From Devosia sp. Root635 (GTDB lineage Bacteria; Pseudomonadota; Alphaproteobacteria; Rhizobiales; Devosiaceae): 64,000 nt of DNA. The DNA lies in the NCBI RefSeq assembly GCF_001427605.1, contig NZ_LMGZ01000022.1, positions 208,567-272,566 on the forward strand, in the 5' to 3' direction. The position numbers were made by a program, and so were the translations under genes. This document shows, piece after piece, positions 30,155 through 39,051 of the stretch (within the stretch, counting starts at the first letter, position 1; each line of letters starts with the position of its first letter). Below the pieces are notes generated by a model. It was not told where the DNA came from and did not search any database. It worked only from the letters and a program-made list of their open reading frames with translations.

Positions 30155-31221
30155 TGCCGCCGCGCTTCGCGCAGCAGCAGCCAGACGAAATAGACGCCAC
30201 CCAGGCTGACCGTGACGATGCCGACCGGAATCTGGGTGGGAGCGAAGGCGCGTTGTGCCACATAATCGGCCGCCACGAGCAGCAGCGCGCCCATCGCCGC
30301 CGATGGCAACATGGAAACGCCCGCCGAGCCGGTGAGGCGGCGTGCCAGTTGCGGCGCCGCCAGGGCCACGAAGCCGATGGGGCCGGCCGTGGCCGTCACA
30401 GTCGCAGTCAGCGCCACACCCAGCACCAGCAGCGCCAGCCTTGTGCGCTCGGCATTGACGCCCAGTGCCCGCGCCGCGTCGTCGCCCAGTTCGAGCTGCG
30501 CCATGGGCCGGCTCATCAGCAAAGCCAGCGGGATCAACACGGCCAGGATCAGCGCCGCCGGCCCCAGCCGGTCGAGCCCCAGCCCGTTCAACGTGCCCGC
30601 ACCCCAGATGGCGGCGGCCATGGCGACTTCCAGCTTGGCGCGCAGCAGCATCCAGGTATTGAGCGAGGTCAGCATGGCCGAGACACCAATGCCGACGATG
30701 ATCAGCCGGAACCCCTGCACGACACGGCTATAGGCCAGCACATAGACCAGCAAAGCCGTGCAGAGGCCGCCCGCCAGCGCCCCGCCGGCAATGGCATAGT
30801 AGCCGCCCTGCAGCAGGATGATGACGACCAGCGCGCCGGTATAGGCGCCGGCGTCGAAGCCGATAATGTCGGGGCTGCCCAGCGGGTTGCGGGTCAGTGA
30901 CTGGAAGATGGCCCCGCCCATGCCCAGGGCCGCGCCGAGGATCAGCGCCAGCGCCGTGCGCGGCAGGCGCCATTCCACCACTACCATGTGGACACGGCCT
31001 TCAGCCTGGCCCAGCAGCGCGCGCACCACGTCGGGCAGCGGCACCTGGTATTCGCCGCTCGCCAGAGTCACAAGCGCCACCATCAGGGCGATGCCCAACA
31101 GCACCAGACAGACACTGACGGCCTTGAGATCAAGACGATGCGACACCGCATCGCCGAACCAGCGCACCGCCCGGACCGGGCGGCCGAAGTCGACGCCCCT
31201 GGGCTGTTCGACGGCGCTCAT
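30151..31221 (-). CDS. Ferric-siderophore ABC transporter permease (FepG type)
   Basis: 356-aa FecCD-family permease with about nine to ten membrane helices and family motifs RLPRTALALILGAALGMGGA, QSLTRNPLGSPDIIG and, near the C-terminus, AGPIGFVALAAPQLARRLTG. Start 31221 overlaps the FepD-type gene by 4 nt (ATGA). The open frame reaches 31638, but that upstream part is antisense-like read-through of the other permease. Confidence 0.93.
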   Translation of the reverse strand: MSAVEQPRGVDFGRPVRAVRWFGDAVSHRLDLKAVSVCLVLLGIALMVALVTLASGEYQVPLPDVVRALLGQAEGRVHMVVVEWRLPRTALALILGAALGMGGAIFQSLTRNPLGSPDIIGFDAGAYTGALVVIILLQGGYYAIAGGALAGGLCTALLVYVLAYSRVVQGFRLIIVGIGVSAMLTSLNTWMLLRAKLEVAMAAAIWGAGTLNGLGLDRLGPAALILAVLIPLALLMSRPMAQLELGDDAARALGVNAERTRLALLVLGVALTATVTATAGPIGFVALAAPQLARRLTGSAGVSMLPSAAMGALLLVAADYVAQRAFAPTQIPVGIVTVSLGGVYFVWLLLREARRQ

Positions 31222-32279
31222 AGCCCGCTCACCTTGCGGCGGCGGGCCAGCGCGATCAGCACCGGGGCCCCGATAAAGGCGGTGACGATACCCACCTGCA
31301 ATTCGCCCGGACGCATCACCACGCGCCCGACAATATCGGCGGTGAGCAACAGGATGGGCGCCAGCACCACGGTAAAGAGGAAAATCCAGCGCTGGTCGGG
31401 TCCGACGATCCAGCGCGCCACATGCGGCACCATCAGCCCGACAAAGCCGATGGGGCCGGCGGCGGCCGTGGCGGCGCCGGCCAGCAGCGTCGTCGCCACC
31501 ACCACCAAGGCCCGCGTGCGCAGCATGTTGGCGCCGAGTGCGGCGGCCAGGTCGTCGCCCAAAGCCACCGCGTTGAGCGGCCGTGCCACCAGCATCGCTA
31601 TGACCAGGCCAATGACGATGAAGGGCAGCACCGCCCATAGTGTTTCATAGCCCGGCGCCACCAGCGAGCCGGCGCCCCATTGGCGCATGCGATCGAAAGT
31701 GGCGGGGTTGAGCAGGGTGATACCCGAGGCAATACCCGAAAGCACCGCGCCGATGGCCACGCCGGCCAATGTCAGCCGCACCGGGGTCGCCCCGGCGCGC
31801 CCGGCCGAGCCTACGGCATAGACCAATACGGTCGCGACGATGGCGCCGAGAAAGGCGAACCAGATATAGGACTGGATCGAGCCGAGGCCGAACAGGCCCA
31901 CCGCCAGCACGACGAAGAAGGCCGCACCGGCATTGACGCCGAGAATGCCCGGATCGGCCAGCGGATTGCGCGTCAGCGCCTGGATCAGCGCACCCGCCAT
32001 GCCGAGCGCCGCCCCCACGGCCAGCCCCATCAGCGTGCGCGGCACGCGCAAAGCCTGGATGATGGCGTGGTCATCGCTATCGTCATAGGCGAACAGCGCA
32101 TCGAGCACCGTGGAGACGGGGATGTCCTTGGAGCCGACGGCGATGCTGGCCAGCAGCACCACGACCAGCACGGCAAGCGCCACTGCCAGCCAGCCCAGCC
32201 GCGTCGCATTGGTCTGCGCGAGGCCGGGACGCCTTGCATCCCGGCTGGCCAGATCCTGGCTGGTGGCAGCAAGGCTCAT
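31218..32279 (-). CDS. Ferric-siderophore ABC transporter permease (FepD type)
   Basis: 353-aa FecCD-family permease paired with FepG. Motifs: RVPRTLMGLAVGAALGMAGA, QALTRNPLADPGILGVNAGA and AGPIGFVGLMVPHVARWIVG. The N-terminal 27 residues are polar. It lies 81 bp downstream of the siderophore-interacting protein gene and probably shares its promoter. No periplasmic siderophore-binding protein or TonB-dependent receptor gene is in the window. Confidence 0.93.
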   Translation of the reverse strand: MSLAATSQDLASRDARRPGLAQTNATRLGWLAVALAVLVVVLLASIAVGSKDIPVSTVLDALFAYDDSDDHAIIQALRVPRTLMGLAVGAALGMAGALIQALTRNPLADPGILGVNAGAAFFVVLAVGLFGLGSIQSYIWFAFLGAIVATVLVYAVGSAGRAGATPVRLTLAGVAIGAVLSGIASGITLLNPATFDRMRQWGAGSLVAPGYETLWAVLPFIVIGLVIAMLVARPLNAVALGDDLAAALGANMLRTRALVVVATTLLAGAATAAAGPIGFVGLMVPHVARWIVGPDQRWIFLFTVVLAPILLLTADIVGRVVMRPGELQVGIVTAFIGAPVLIALARRRKVSGL

Positions 32280-32360
32280 CCTGGATTGGCCCCGCTGCGC
32301 AAAATCATCCCGATCATGTCGTTGCTCCGCTGCCCCACGGCATCAGCCGTCAAATTACGG

Positions 32361-33248
32361 TCAAAGACCGAACTTCTCCAGTGTCGCCTCGTATTCGTCG
32401 CGAACCTCTTCGGGGTCGCGCCCTGAATCCCAGGCGGCGTCGATCTGTGCCTTGATGGCGGGGTCGAGCGCATCCCATCTGGCGTCCCAGTCCTCTCCAT
32501 TGGCGGTCCAGTAGCCGACCAGTTCGTAGCGTTCGGCGGGGAGCTTCAGCTCCTGGCGCACGAATTTGCGGATGGCACGCACCACTTTCTGCTCGCCCGC
32601 CACCCAGACATAGCCGGGGGTCGCCGGCAGCGGCACGGCGCGCACCACTTCGCCCATGCGGCTCGGGGCCACGCCATTGCCACTCTTGTGCAACCAGGTC
32701 ACCGTGGCGCCGGGATGGGCCGGCAATTCCTGCTCGTCCTCGGCGCGCGCCACTTCGACGAAGACGCGCGACTGCACGTGTTTAGGCGTCTGCTCCAGCA
32801 GGCGCGACAAAGCCGGCAGGCCGGTGGCGTCGGCTACCAGCAATTGCCAGACGATGTCGCCCGGCGGCGTATAGAGCCCGCGCGGATTGTTGATGGTGAT
32901 GCGATCGCCCGGATTGGCCCTTTGCGCCCATTCGCTGGCGAGCCCGCCTTCATGCACCACGAAGTCGATATCTACCTCCCCCGCATCGGGCCGGAAGCGG
33001 CGCACGGTATAGGTCGAGCAGCGGATGGATTCCTGCCCATCGGGATAGGTCCAGCGGCCATCCTCGGTAATGTGCGGCAGATGCAGCTTGCCGGTCTTTT
33101 CGTTGGGAAAGAACAGACGGAGATATTCGTCACCGATGCCTGTGGTGCGGAACGTGCCGAGGCCGGGCCCGCCAAAGGTCAGCCGGATCATGCCCGGCGT
33201 CAGGTTCTGGCGCGACAGCACCGTGGCTTCGTGAAACATCTGCGTCAC
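32361..33248 (-). CDS. Siderophore-interacting protein, ferric-siderophore reductase (SIP/ViuB family)
   Basis: 295-aa flavin reductase-like protein predicted to reduce Fe(III)-siderophores after uptake. The N-terminal FAD-binding barrel carries RCSTYTVRRF (about residues 76-85), the flavin-contact motif, and INNPRGLYTPPG; the C-terminal NAD(P)H-binding part has VWVAGEQKVVRAIRKFVRQEL and ends with ELVGYWTANGEDWDARW, a typical SIP end. First gene of the iron operon. Its promoter region holds a TGA-N9-TCA box 34 bp upstream of the start. Confidence 0.93.
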   Translation of the reverse strand: MTQMFHEATVLSRQNLTPGMIRLTFGGPGLGTFRTTGIGDEYLRLFFPNEKTGKLHLPHITEDGRWTYPDGQESIRCSTYTVRRFRPDAGEVDIDFVVHEGGLASEWAQRANPGDRITINNPRGLYTPPGDIVWQLLVADATGLPALSRLLEQTPKHVQSRVFVEVARAEDEQELPAHPGATVTWLHKSGNGVAPSRMGEVVRAVPLPATPGYVWVAGEQKVVRAIRKFVRQELKLPAERYELVGYWTANGEDWDARWDALDPAIKAQIDAAWDSGRDPEEVRDEYEATLEKFGL

Positions 33249-33281
33249 CGACTGTTTGGTCGAGGCAGGTGCTATATATTA

Positions 33282-33296
33282 TGATATTCCTAGTCA
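33282..33296. promoter_or_regulatory. Iron-responsive (IRO/RirA-type) box
   Basis: Exact TGA-N9-TCA pattern, the consensus of the rhizobial RirA iron-responsive operator, 34 bp upstream of the siderophore-reductase gene. A TTGACT -35-like hexamer on the minus strand (33297-33292) overlaps it. Position and neighbouring genes fit iron repression. Confidence 0.6.
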
Positions 33297-33301
33297 AGTT
33301 A

Positions 33302-35155
33302 CTAATTGGATGGAGTGCGGCTGACCGGTCGCGGCGCCCCGGCGCGCATCGGTGCCGCCCGTGGCTTGCTTTCCGGCCGATGCGGGGATTTGAACCAGTA
33401 AAAGGGCCGCACGATCAGGTCACGCGCCGCAAGGATGGTCGACACGCCGATCAGCAGCCAGTAGATGGGCAGCAGGACCTGGATTGGCAGCAGGTTGCGT
33501 CGATCCAGGCGCAGCAGGCCAATCGCGGTCATGGCAAGGGCGCTGCCATAACCCAGGATGAGCACCGCCAGGTAGAATATCGTCCAGATGGCACCATCGC
33601 CGCCCGCAATGCCGGTCCCCCAGCGGATCAGGAGCACCAAACCGAAACCACAGTGCAGGATCGGCGCGGTGATCATGCCCAGCACCAGCGCCTCGAAGGC
33701 CAGCATGGCGGGCAGACCCATCTCCTGGCGCAGGCGGCCAGGATCGCGATTGTGGACGATGAGAGTCTGCATCCAGCCCTTCATCCAGCGCGTGCGTTGC
33801 CCGATCCAGGGCATCAGCCGGCGGGGAGCGGCCTCCCGCGTGGCGGAAGCGAGCACATCAACCCGCAGCCGCCGCCGGGCCAGCCGCACACCAAGATCGG
33901 CATCCTCGGTGACGTTATAGGCGTCCCAGCCGCCCAGTTCGCGCAGCACCTGCAAGCGGAAATGATTGGACGTCCCGCCCAACGGCATAGGCAGGCCCCA
34001 GCGGGCCAGCGCCGGGAGCAGCACCAGAAACAGCCCGGCATATTCGCCTGCGAACAACGCCGTCAGCCCGTTGCGCCGGCCATTGTCGATCACCAGCCGC
34101 GCCTGCAGGCAGGCAATATCGGGAGCATCGCGAAACCGCAATGCCGCCTTCCAGAGTTGATCGGGATCCGGCACATCCTCCGCGTCGAACACCACGACAT
34201 GCTCACCCCGGCATAGCGGCAGGGCGAAATCGAGCGCCTTCGGCTTGGTGCGCGGTAACGCATCGGGCACCGACACTAGCGAAAAGCGAGGATCGCCGAG
34301 TCGCATCCGGACGGCGGCGAGGGTGTGGACAGACCGGGACTCGACCACGAATTTGATATCGAGACGCTCGGCTGGATAGTCCAGCGCTCGCATGGCGGCA
34401 AAGAGTTGTGGTACCATGCCGCTTTCGTCGCGCAGCGGGATCAGTACGGAATATTCGGGCAGTTGCTCGTCCGGCGGTCTCTGTGGGGGCGCCACCGACG
34501 GGACCGGGCTAAACAGGGCGCCAAGCCGGATCATTGTCGGCACGACGAGCATGCCGAAAGCCAGCGGCAGCAGCCAGAGCTGGGCAAGAAAAGGTGCTGC
34601 CAGCAACAGCACAACCAACAAGGCCAGTCCCCCGACGAAACCATGGCGGGTCAGCTTGGTGAGTTCGAGATGCGCCGACGCATAGGGCCAGCGACGCGCC
34701 AAATTCTGCCGCGCCGCGGCGGTAAGGGCCGGCGTGGCGGCAGCGGCGAGATAGTCGCGCAGCGCCACCTCGGGCACCAGGCACAACAGATTGCGCAGAT
34801 GCGGCGTCGACTTCAGCCGATGTTTGAGACGGATGACCCCCAGGAAATCGGGGGCCACGAAGGCGATTTCACGATCCAGCAGCCGTACCCGGAACATGCG
34901 TACATCGGCCAGGGCCTCCAGCCGGGTCGGTTCGACCCGCCCCTGCAGTCCCCGCGGCACCCGGTGGTAGGAGGCGAACCCCGCCCAGCCTGCCGCACGC
35001 TGCATGACCAGCGCCGCGCCGAGGCCGAGCGTGGTCGCGCAATAGCGCAGGACATCGACCTCGCGCTCCAGCGCCGTTTCCAGGACCCGAAGGGCGGCGG
35101 CGTCATCGGGGCCATTCAGTAGAACGGCCTTGATCAGTTCCAGCGCGTCCGACAT
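33302..35155 (-). CDS. Processive family 2 glycosyltransferase with N-terminal MshEN-like region
   Basis: 617-aa membrane glycosyltransferase. The first 170 residues are a soluble region whose layout (VRMFRVRLLDREIAFVAPDF, then LRNLLCLVPEVALRDYL) resembles the T2SSE-N/MshEN fold seen in NfrB-like enzymes; this is tentative. Then two membrane helices, a GT2 domain with PLRDES, FDAEDVPD (DxD-like), TEDADLGVRLA and the processivity motif QRTRW, and four C-terminal membrane helices. I chose the ATG at 35155, 14 bp after the luxI stop; a start at 35218 would overlap luxI. The product is presumably an exported polysaccharide or glycolipid under quorum control. Not a normal lux-cluster partner. Confidence 0.85.
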   Translation of the reverse strand: MSDALELIKAVLLNGPDDAAALRVLETALEREVDVLRYCATTLGLGAALVMQRAAGWAGFASYHRVPRGLQGRVEPTRLEALADVRMFRVRLLDREIAFVAPDFLGVIRLKHRLKSTPHLRNLLCLVPEVALRDYLAAAATPALTAAARQNLARRWPYASAHLELTKLTRHGFVGGLALLVVLLLAAPFLAQLWLLPLAFGMLVVPTMIRLGALFSPVPSVAPPQRPPDEQLPEYSVLIPLRDESGMVPQLFAAMRALDYPAERLDIKFVVESRSVHTLAAVRMRLGDPRFSLVSVPDALPRTKPKALDFALPLCRGEHVVVFDAEDVPDPDQLWKAALRFRDAPDIACLQARLVIDNGRRNGLTALFAGEYAGLFLVLLPALARWGLPMPLGGTSNHFRLQVLRELGGWDAYNVTEDADLGVRLARRRLRVDVLASATREAAPRRLMPWIGQRTRWMKGWMQTLIVHNRDPGRLRQEMGLPAMLAFEALVLGMITAPILHCGFGLVLLIRWGTGIAGGDGAIWTIFYLAVLILGYGSALAMTAIGLLRLDRRNLLPIQVLLPIYWLLIGVSTILAARDLIVRPFYWFKSPHRPESKPRAAPMRAGAPRPVSRTPSN

Positions 35156-35168
35156 GCCGAGCGCCCGG

Positions 35169-35822
35169 CTAGTGCCGGATGATTGCCGGGGTTTGCGGGG
35201 AGCGGCGGGTGACGCCACTCAAGGCAAGCATTGGTGCCGGCTGTCGGGTCGTGCGACGGACATTGTCGAGCGCCTGTTCGCTCACCTCTATCCATGCGGC
35301 AATCGTGGGCTTGCCATCGATCATCGCCGGCGCCCCCAGCGGGGTGATATGCCAACCCACGCTCACGCCATGTTCGAGCATGTAGATGGTCGAGACGAAG
35401 GTGATGAAGGAATAGCCCTCGAACAGGGCATATTCCATCATCGCGCAGAAAAGGGCCGCAGACTCCGGTGCACGGCGCCGACCCTCACGTCGATCGGATC
35501 GCACGTAAAAGCGTGTCCAATCGGCCCCAAGTGAGGGTGAGGCGGGGAATTCTCCTTGCACGAGGTCGGAAAAGACTGTCTGCAGCAAGTTCGGCCTATC
35601 GAGCGGCGTGAAGCGGGACCCGCCGACCAGCTCGCCATCATCGAGCAGCAGCAGGTGGGTTGCGTCGGCCGTATCGAAAGCATCGACATCGCGCTCGTCG
35701 GGGCGACGGATCGCCTCCCAACCCTGCATGTCGACGAAAATCTTGTGCCTGAGGCGATAGTTACGCTCCAGCAAGTCAATAGAATAGCCGTCCGCTGGAT
35801 CGCGGACTATATGCACTCTCAT
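35169..35822 (-). CDS. LuxI-family acyl-homoserine-lactone synthase
   Basis: 217-aa autoinducer synthase. The conserved residues of the family are visible: Arg, Phe and Trp in YRLRHKIFVDMQGW, Glu/Asp in DERDVDAFD, Arg in GGSRFTPLD, then an aromatic WTRFYVRSD and the STIYMLEHGVSVGWHITPLG substrate-binding region. Start 35822 has GGGGG eight bases upstream; the ATG at 35840 is less likely. It lies downstream of luxR and upstream of the glycosyltransferase, all on the minus strand. The acyl chain cannot be told from sequence. Confidence 0.94.
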   Translation of the reverse strand: MRVHIVRDPADGYSIDLLERNYRLRHKIFVDMQGWEAIRRPDERDVDAFDTADATHLLLLDDGELVGGSRFTPLDRPNLLQTVFSDLVQGEFPASPSLGADWTRFYVRSDRREGRRRAPESAALFCAMMEYALFEGYSFITFVSTIYMLEHGVSVGWHITPLGAPAMIDGKPTIAAWIEVSEQALDNVRRTTRQPAPMLALSGVTRRSPQTPAIIRH

Positions 35823-35883
35823 CGCTCTGCCCCCAAGCACGAGATGTCATGCACCAGTTGGCACGCAGCTCGGGCGCGGCGAT

Positions 35884-35901
35884 ATTGGTATAAATCCCAA
35901 T
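35884..35901. promoter_or_regulatory. Candidate lux box upstream of luxI
   Basis: An 18-bp dyad (ATTGG, 8 bp, CCAAT) in the luxR-luxI gap, 62 bp upstream of the luxI start, where LuxR-type regulators bind to activate their synthase gene. It does not match a published lux or tra box consensus, so only length, symmetry and position support it. Confidence 0.45.
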
Positions 35902-35933
35902 GAATGGTCGTCAGCGGCCGAGCCGCACCGACC

Positions 35934-36653
35934 TCACAGCGCGATCAGTTTGTGGCGGATCGCCTCGACTACGGTATGTACACGGTTGTTGGTGCCCAGC
36001 CGCTTCTGCGCGTTCTCGCAATGCTGGTTCACCGTGCGTTGAGAGAGGCCGGCAATGGCGGCGATTTCAGACGCAGTCTTGCCGGCGGCGACCCATTTGA
36101 GCACCTCGCCCTCGCGGCTGGTGATGGCACGCCGCGGCACCAGATCGGTGCGTCGGGTGTTGAGAAAACGCAATTGGCCGTGCGCGTAAAGCGCCAGCAT
36201 ATGCAGTTCGAGCCGGCTCTTGTCATCCAGCTCGCTCGTGTCGCCGACCAGCGAAACCACGCCCTGCATGCCGCCTTCCATATGGATGGGGACACAAAAG
36301 CCCTCATCCATGCCGAAATCACGCGCCTCCTCCATGACGCGGCGGGCCGGCAGGTCGGCCTCGCGATCGAAGGGAGCGTCCGACCAGTCGAATGGCAGGG
36401 TGGTGGAAAAGCAGTTGCGCGCCACGGGGTCGAGATGGACATAGCCGAGGCTGGTGTAGCGCTCGTACCATTCATCATTCCAGCCGGAGAGCAGCACGAA
36501 GGGGCGCACATCCATGCCGCGATCTGGCAGGCCCGAAATGATGAACCGCTCGAACCCGTAATCCTCGATCGCGTCATACATGATTTCGAGGATGCCAGCA
36601 TTGTCGGTCTGCTGCTGAATCGCCTCGATAGTCGACATCAAATCCGCGTTCAC
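35934..36653 (-). CDS. LuxR-family autoinducer-binding regulator
   Basis: 239-aa quorum-sensing transcription factor. The N-terminal autoinducer-binding domain has the conserved Trp/Tyr/Asp pocket residues in WNDEWYERYTSLGYVHLDPV and FDWSD, then GFCVPIHMEGGMQGVVSL. The C-terminal LuxR HTH is AITSREGEVLKWVAAGKTAS followed by IAAIAGLSQRTVNQHCENA. Start is GTG at 36653 with GGAGGGG upstream. Probably paired with the adjacent LuxI. Confidence 0.94.
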   Translation of the reverse strand: MNADLMSTIEAIQQQTDNAGILEIMYDAIEDYGFERFIISGLPDRGMDVRPFVLLSGWNDEWYERYTSLGYVHLDPVARNCFSTTLPFDWSDAPFDREADLPARRVMEEARDFGMDEGFCVPIHMEGGMQGVVSLVGDTSELDDKSRLELHMLALYAHGQLRFLNTRRTDLVPRRAITSREGEVLKWVAAGKTASEIAAIAGLSQRTVNQHCENAQKRLGTNNRVHTVVEAIRHKLIAL

Positions 36654-36770
36654 CGGTTGCCCCTCCGCCCGGATACTTATGTTCAGATACTGATCATATT
36701 CGGCAGGGTTGGCAAGCAGCCGGAAAACGGTCGCCGAAGCGCCGTTTTCTATGTCAGTTCTTGGTCCGCA

Positions 36771-37793
36771 TTAGTTCTTGGCGTCGAAGTGATGCGGATT
36801 GAAGCGATAGGCGGTCGAGCAGAATTCGCAGACCACTTCGATCTCCCCGTCCACCGCCATTTCCTCGCGATCTTCGGCGGTGAAGCTGGTGGCCAGCATG
36901 TCCTCGATGCGATCGGCCGAGCAGGTGCAGCGCTCGACCATCGGCAGCGGCGCGAACACCCGTACGCCGGTCTCGTGATAGAGCCGGAACAGCAGGCGTT
37001 CCGAGCTCAGGTCCGGATCGGCCAGTTCCAGGTCGTCAAGCGTCGCCAGGTGAATCTTGGCCTCGTTCCAGCCGTCGGACTCGACGAAATCGGGGTCGGC
37101 TGTTTCCGGATTGTCGAAATTGCCGTCGCCCGGCAGGTCCGCCATATGGGACATGCCATGCTCGGGCAGATGCTGGATCAGCACCCCGCCGGCGCGCCAA
37201 TGCGGGCGGTGGTCGCCTTTCCTGGTGAATTCGGCGACCGCCAGGCGCACCTGGGTCGGAATCTGCTCCGATTGCATGAAATAGGTATGGGCCACCTCTT
37301 CCAGCGAATTGCCGTCGAGCGCGACAATGCCCTGGTAGCGCTCGGTGTGTGCGCCCTGGTCGATGGTCATGGCCAGGTGCCCCTTGCCAAGCAATTCGCT
37401 CGGCCTGGTGCGCCCCTCCTCGGCGGCCTTGAGCAGCGCGTCCCGATCGAAGCGGGCATAGCCGCGCAATCCGTCCGGCGCATCGAAGTCGACAACAATC
37501 AGGTTCACCGGGCCATCGGTCTGGGTCTGCATGATGAAGCGGCCCTCGAATTTGAGCGATGAGCCGATCAGCGCGGCCAGCACCACCGCCTCGCCCAGCA
37601 GGCGGGCGACAGGCGCGGGATAGTTGTGGCGGCTGAGAATAGCGTCGAGCGCCGGTCCCAGCCGCACGCTGCGGCCGCGCGTGTCCAACTGGTCGAGCGT
37701 GAACGGCACTACGGTATCGTCACCGCTTTCCGGCCGGTCGAGCCCGAAGGCGCCCATCATGTTCTCGCTCATGGCAGTCGTATCCGTGGTCAT
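36771..37793 (-). CDS. hslO: Hsp33 redox-regulated chaperone
   Basis: 340-aa oxidative-stress holdase. N-terminal Hsp33 domain with GEAVVLAALIGSSLKFEGRF and a linker region; the C-terminal zinc/redox switch has CTC and CEFC, the four Cys that bind Zn when reduced and form disulfides on oxidation (about residues 289-325). The insert near residues 205-235 (MADLPGDGNFDNPETADPDF) is acidic. Monocistronic or co-transcribed with argF, with a palindrome between (37859-37886). Confidence 0.95.
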   Translation of the reverse strand: MTTDTTAMSENMMGAFGLDRPESGDDTVVPFTLDQLDTRGRSVRLGPALDAILSRHNYPAPVARLLGEAVVLAALIGSSLKFEGRFIMQTQTDGPVNLIVVDFDAPDGLRGYARFDRDALLKAAEEGRTRPSELLGKGHLAMTIDQGAHTERYQGIVALDGNSLEEVAHTYFMQSEQIPTQVRLAVAEFTRKGDHRPHWRAGGVLIQHLPEHGMSHMADLPGDGNFDNPETADPDFVESDGWNEAKIHLATLDDLELADPDLSSERLLFRLYHETGVRVFAPLPMVERCTCSADRIEDMLATSFTAEDREEMAVDGEIEVVCEFCSTAYRFNPHHFDAKN

Positions 37794-37858
37794 TCACTTG
37801 GCTTTCTTGAGGCTAGACCCTCAAGGCAAAACGCACCACTGCCTTGTCAAAACCACAA

Positions 37859-37886
37859 CGTCATTCCCGCGCAGGCGGGAATGACG
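37859..37886. repeat. Minimal family A palindrome between argF and hslO
   Basis: Perfect 12-bp arms (CGTCATTCCCGC and its complement) around a 4-nt loop, ends resembling the larger family A elements. It sits between the argF stop (37911) and the hslO start (37793). No T-run, so not a typical terminator. Confidence 0.75.
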
Positions 37887-37910
37887 CGGCGTTAAACCAG
37901 GCGCCAGTTG

Positions 37911-38843
37911 TTAGTTCGTTTCGACCCCGAAGGCCCAGCACAGGATGGCTTTCTGGGCATGCAGGCGATTTTCGGCCTCGTCCCACACAACCGATTGCGG
38001 ACCGTCGATCACCTCGTCGGTCACCTCGTCGCCGCGATGGGCGGGCAAATCGTGCATGAACAGGGCGTTCTTGTCCGCCAAGGCCATCAAATTGGTGTTG
38101 ACCTGGTAGGGTTTCAAGACCCGGCGGCGCTCGGCAATATCCACGTCGCCCATCGACACCCATGTATCGGTGATGACCAGGTCGGCGCCTTCGACCGCCT
38201 CGCGCGGATCCTCGATCAGTTTGACATAGTCGCCGGCCCGGCGGATGTCGTCCATCAGGTCCTTTTCCGGGCTGTATTCCTCTGGCGTGGCGATGGTCAG
38301 GTGGCACTCGAACAGTTCGGCGGCATTCACCCAGGAATGCAGCACATTGTTGCTGTCGCCGACCCAGGCCACCTTCGCACCCTTGATATTGCCGCGGTGC
38401 TCTTCGAAGGTCATGAGATCGGCCATGATCTGGCAGGGATGGGCCCGCCGCGTCAGCCCGTTGATCACCGGCACGGTGGCCGCTTCCGACAGTTCCAGCA
38501 GGTCGGCATGGCTGAGGATGCGGATCATGATGGCATCGACATAGCGGCTCAGCACGCGTGCCGTATCGCCCAGCGTCTCCTCGCGGCTGAGCTGCATTTC
38601 CTGGCCGGACAGCATGATGGTCTCGCCGCCGAGCTGGCGCATGCCGACGTCGAAGCTGACACGAGTACGGGTGGACTGGCGCTCGAAGATCATCGCCAGC
38701 ACCTTGTCCTTGAGCGGCTGCGGCCGGTCGCCATCCTTGAGGCGCGCCTTGAGCGAGGCGGCGGTGTCGAGCATGCCGCGCAGTTCGGGATAGGTGAAAT
38801 CGTCGATAGAAAGAAAATGCCTTGGGGTGCCGGTCGAGGTCAT
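37911..38843 (-). CDS. argF: Ornithine carbamoyltransferase, with Asp in place of the catalytic Cys
   Basis: 310-aa enzyme that makes citrulline from ornithine and carbamoyl phosphate. The carbamoyl-phosphate motif STRTRVSFD, the Arg-His-Pro-Cys-Gln motif AHPCQ, DTWVSMG and the C-terminal [13 protein letters not shown] are intact. However, the ornithine-binding motif normally written HCLP reads HDLP: codon 265 is GAT (38049-38051). In E. coli this Cys contacts ornithine. Start at 38843; downstream of argD on the minus strand, separated by a family C repeat. The fold and the rest of the sequence leave no doubt about family; activity is less sure. Confidence 0.93.
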   Translation of the reverse strand: MTSTGTPRHFLSIDDFTYPELRGMLDTAASLKARLKDGDRPQPLKDKVLAMIFERQSTRTRVSFDVGMRQLGGETIMLSGQEMQLSREETLGDTARVLSRYVDAIMIRILSHADLLELSEAATVPVINGLTRRAHPCQIMADLMTFEEHRGNIKGAKVAWVGDSNNVLHSWVNAAELFECHLTIATPEEYSPEKDLMDDIRRAGDYVKLIEDPREAVEGADLVITDTWVSMGDVDIAERRRVLKPYQVNTNLMALADKNALFMHDLPAHRGDEVTDEVIDGPQSVVWDEAENRLHAQKAILCWAFGVETN

Positions 38844-38907
38844 GGGCCGGGTTCCTTTGTGGACGCTATTGAAAAGTGAGCCGCTTAGTCAGCGCTTCCG
38901 GCTCTTG

Positions 38908-39011
38908 CCCTCCCCTCCCCCCTGAGGGGAGGGGTCGGGGGTGGGGGTCCCTCAGTGGTCCACTGAACCACCCCCTCCCTCATTCCCTCCCCTCAAGGGG
39001 GAGGGAGGCGA
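38908..39011. repeat. Intergenic palindromic repeat, family C
   Basis: Inverted GC-rich arms of the CCCTCCCC...GGGGAGGG type flank a central CCACTGAACCA stretch. It lies in the gap between argD and argF and resembles the elements at 21143 and 52313. It may act as an attenuator or mRNA 3' end. Confidence 0.75.
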
Positions 39012-39051
39012 TCATCGTCGGCGCCGTGCCTGAGGGAAAAGGAGCATGATC

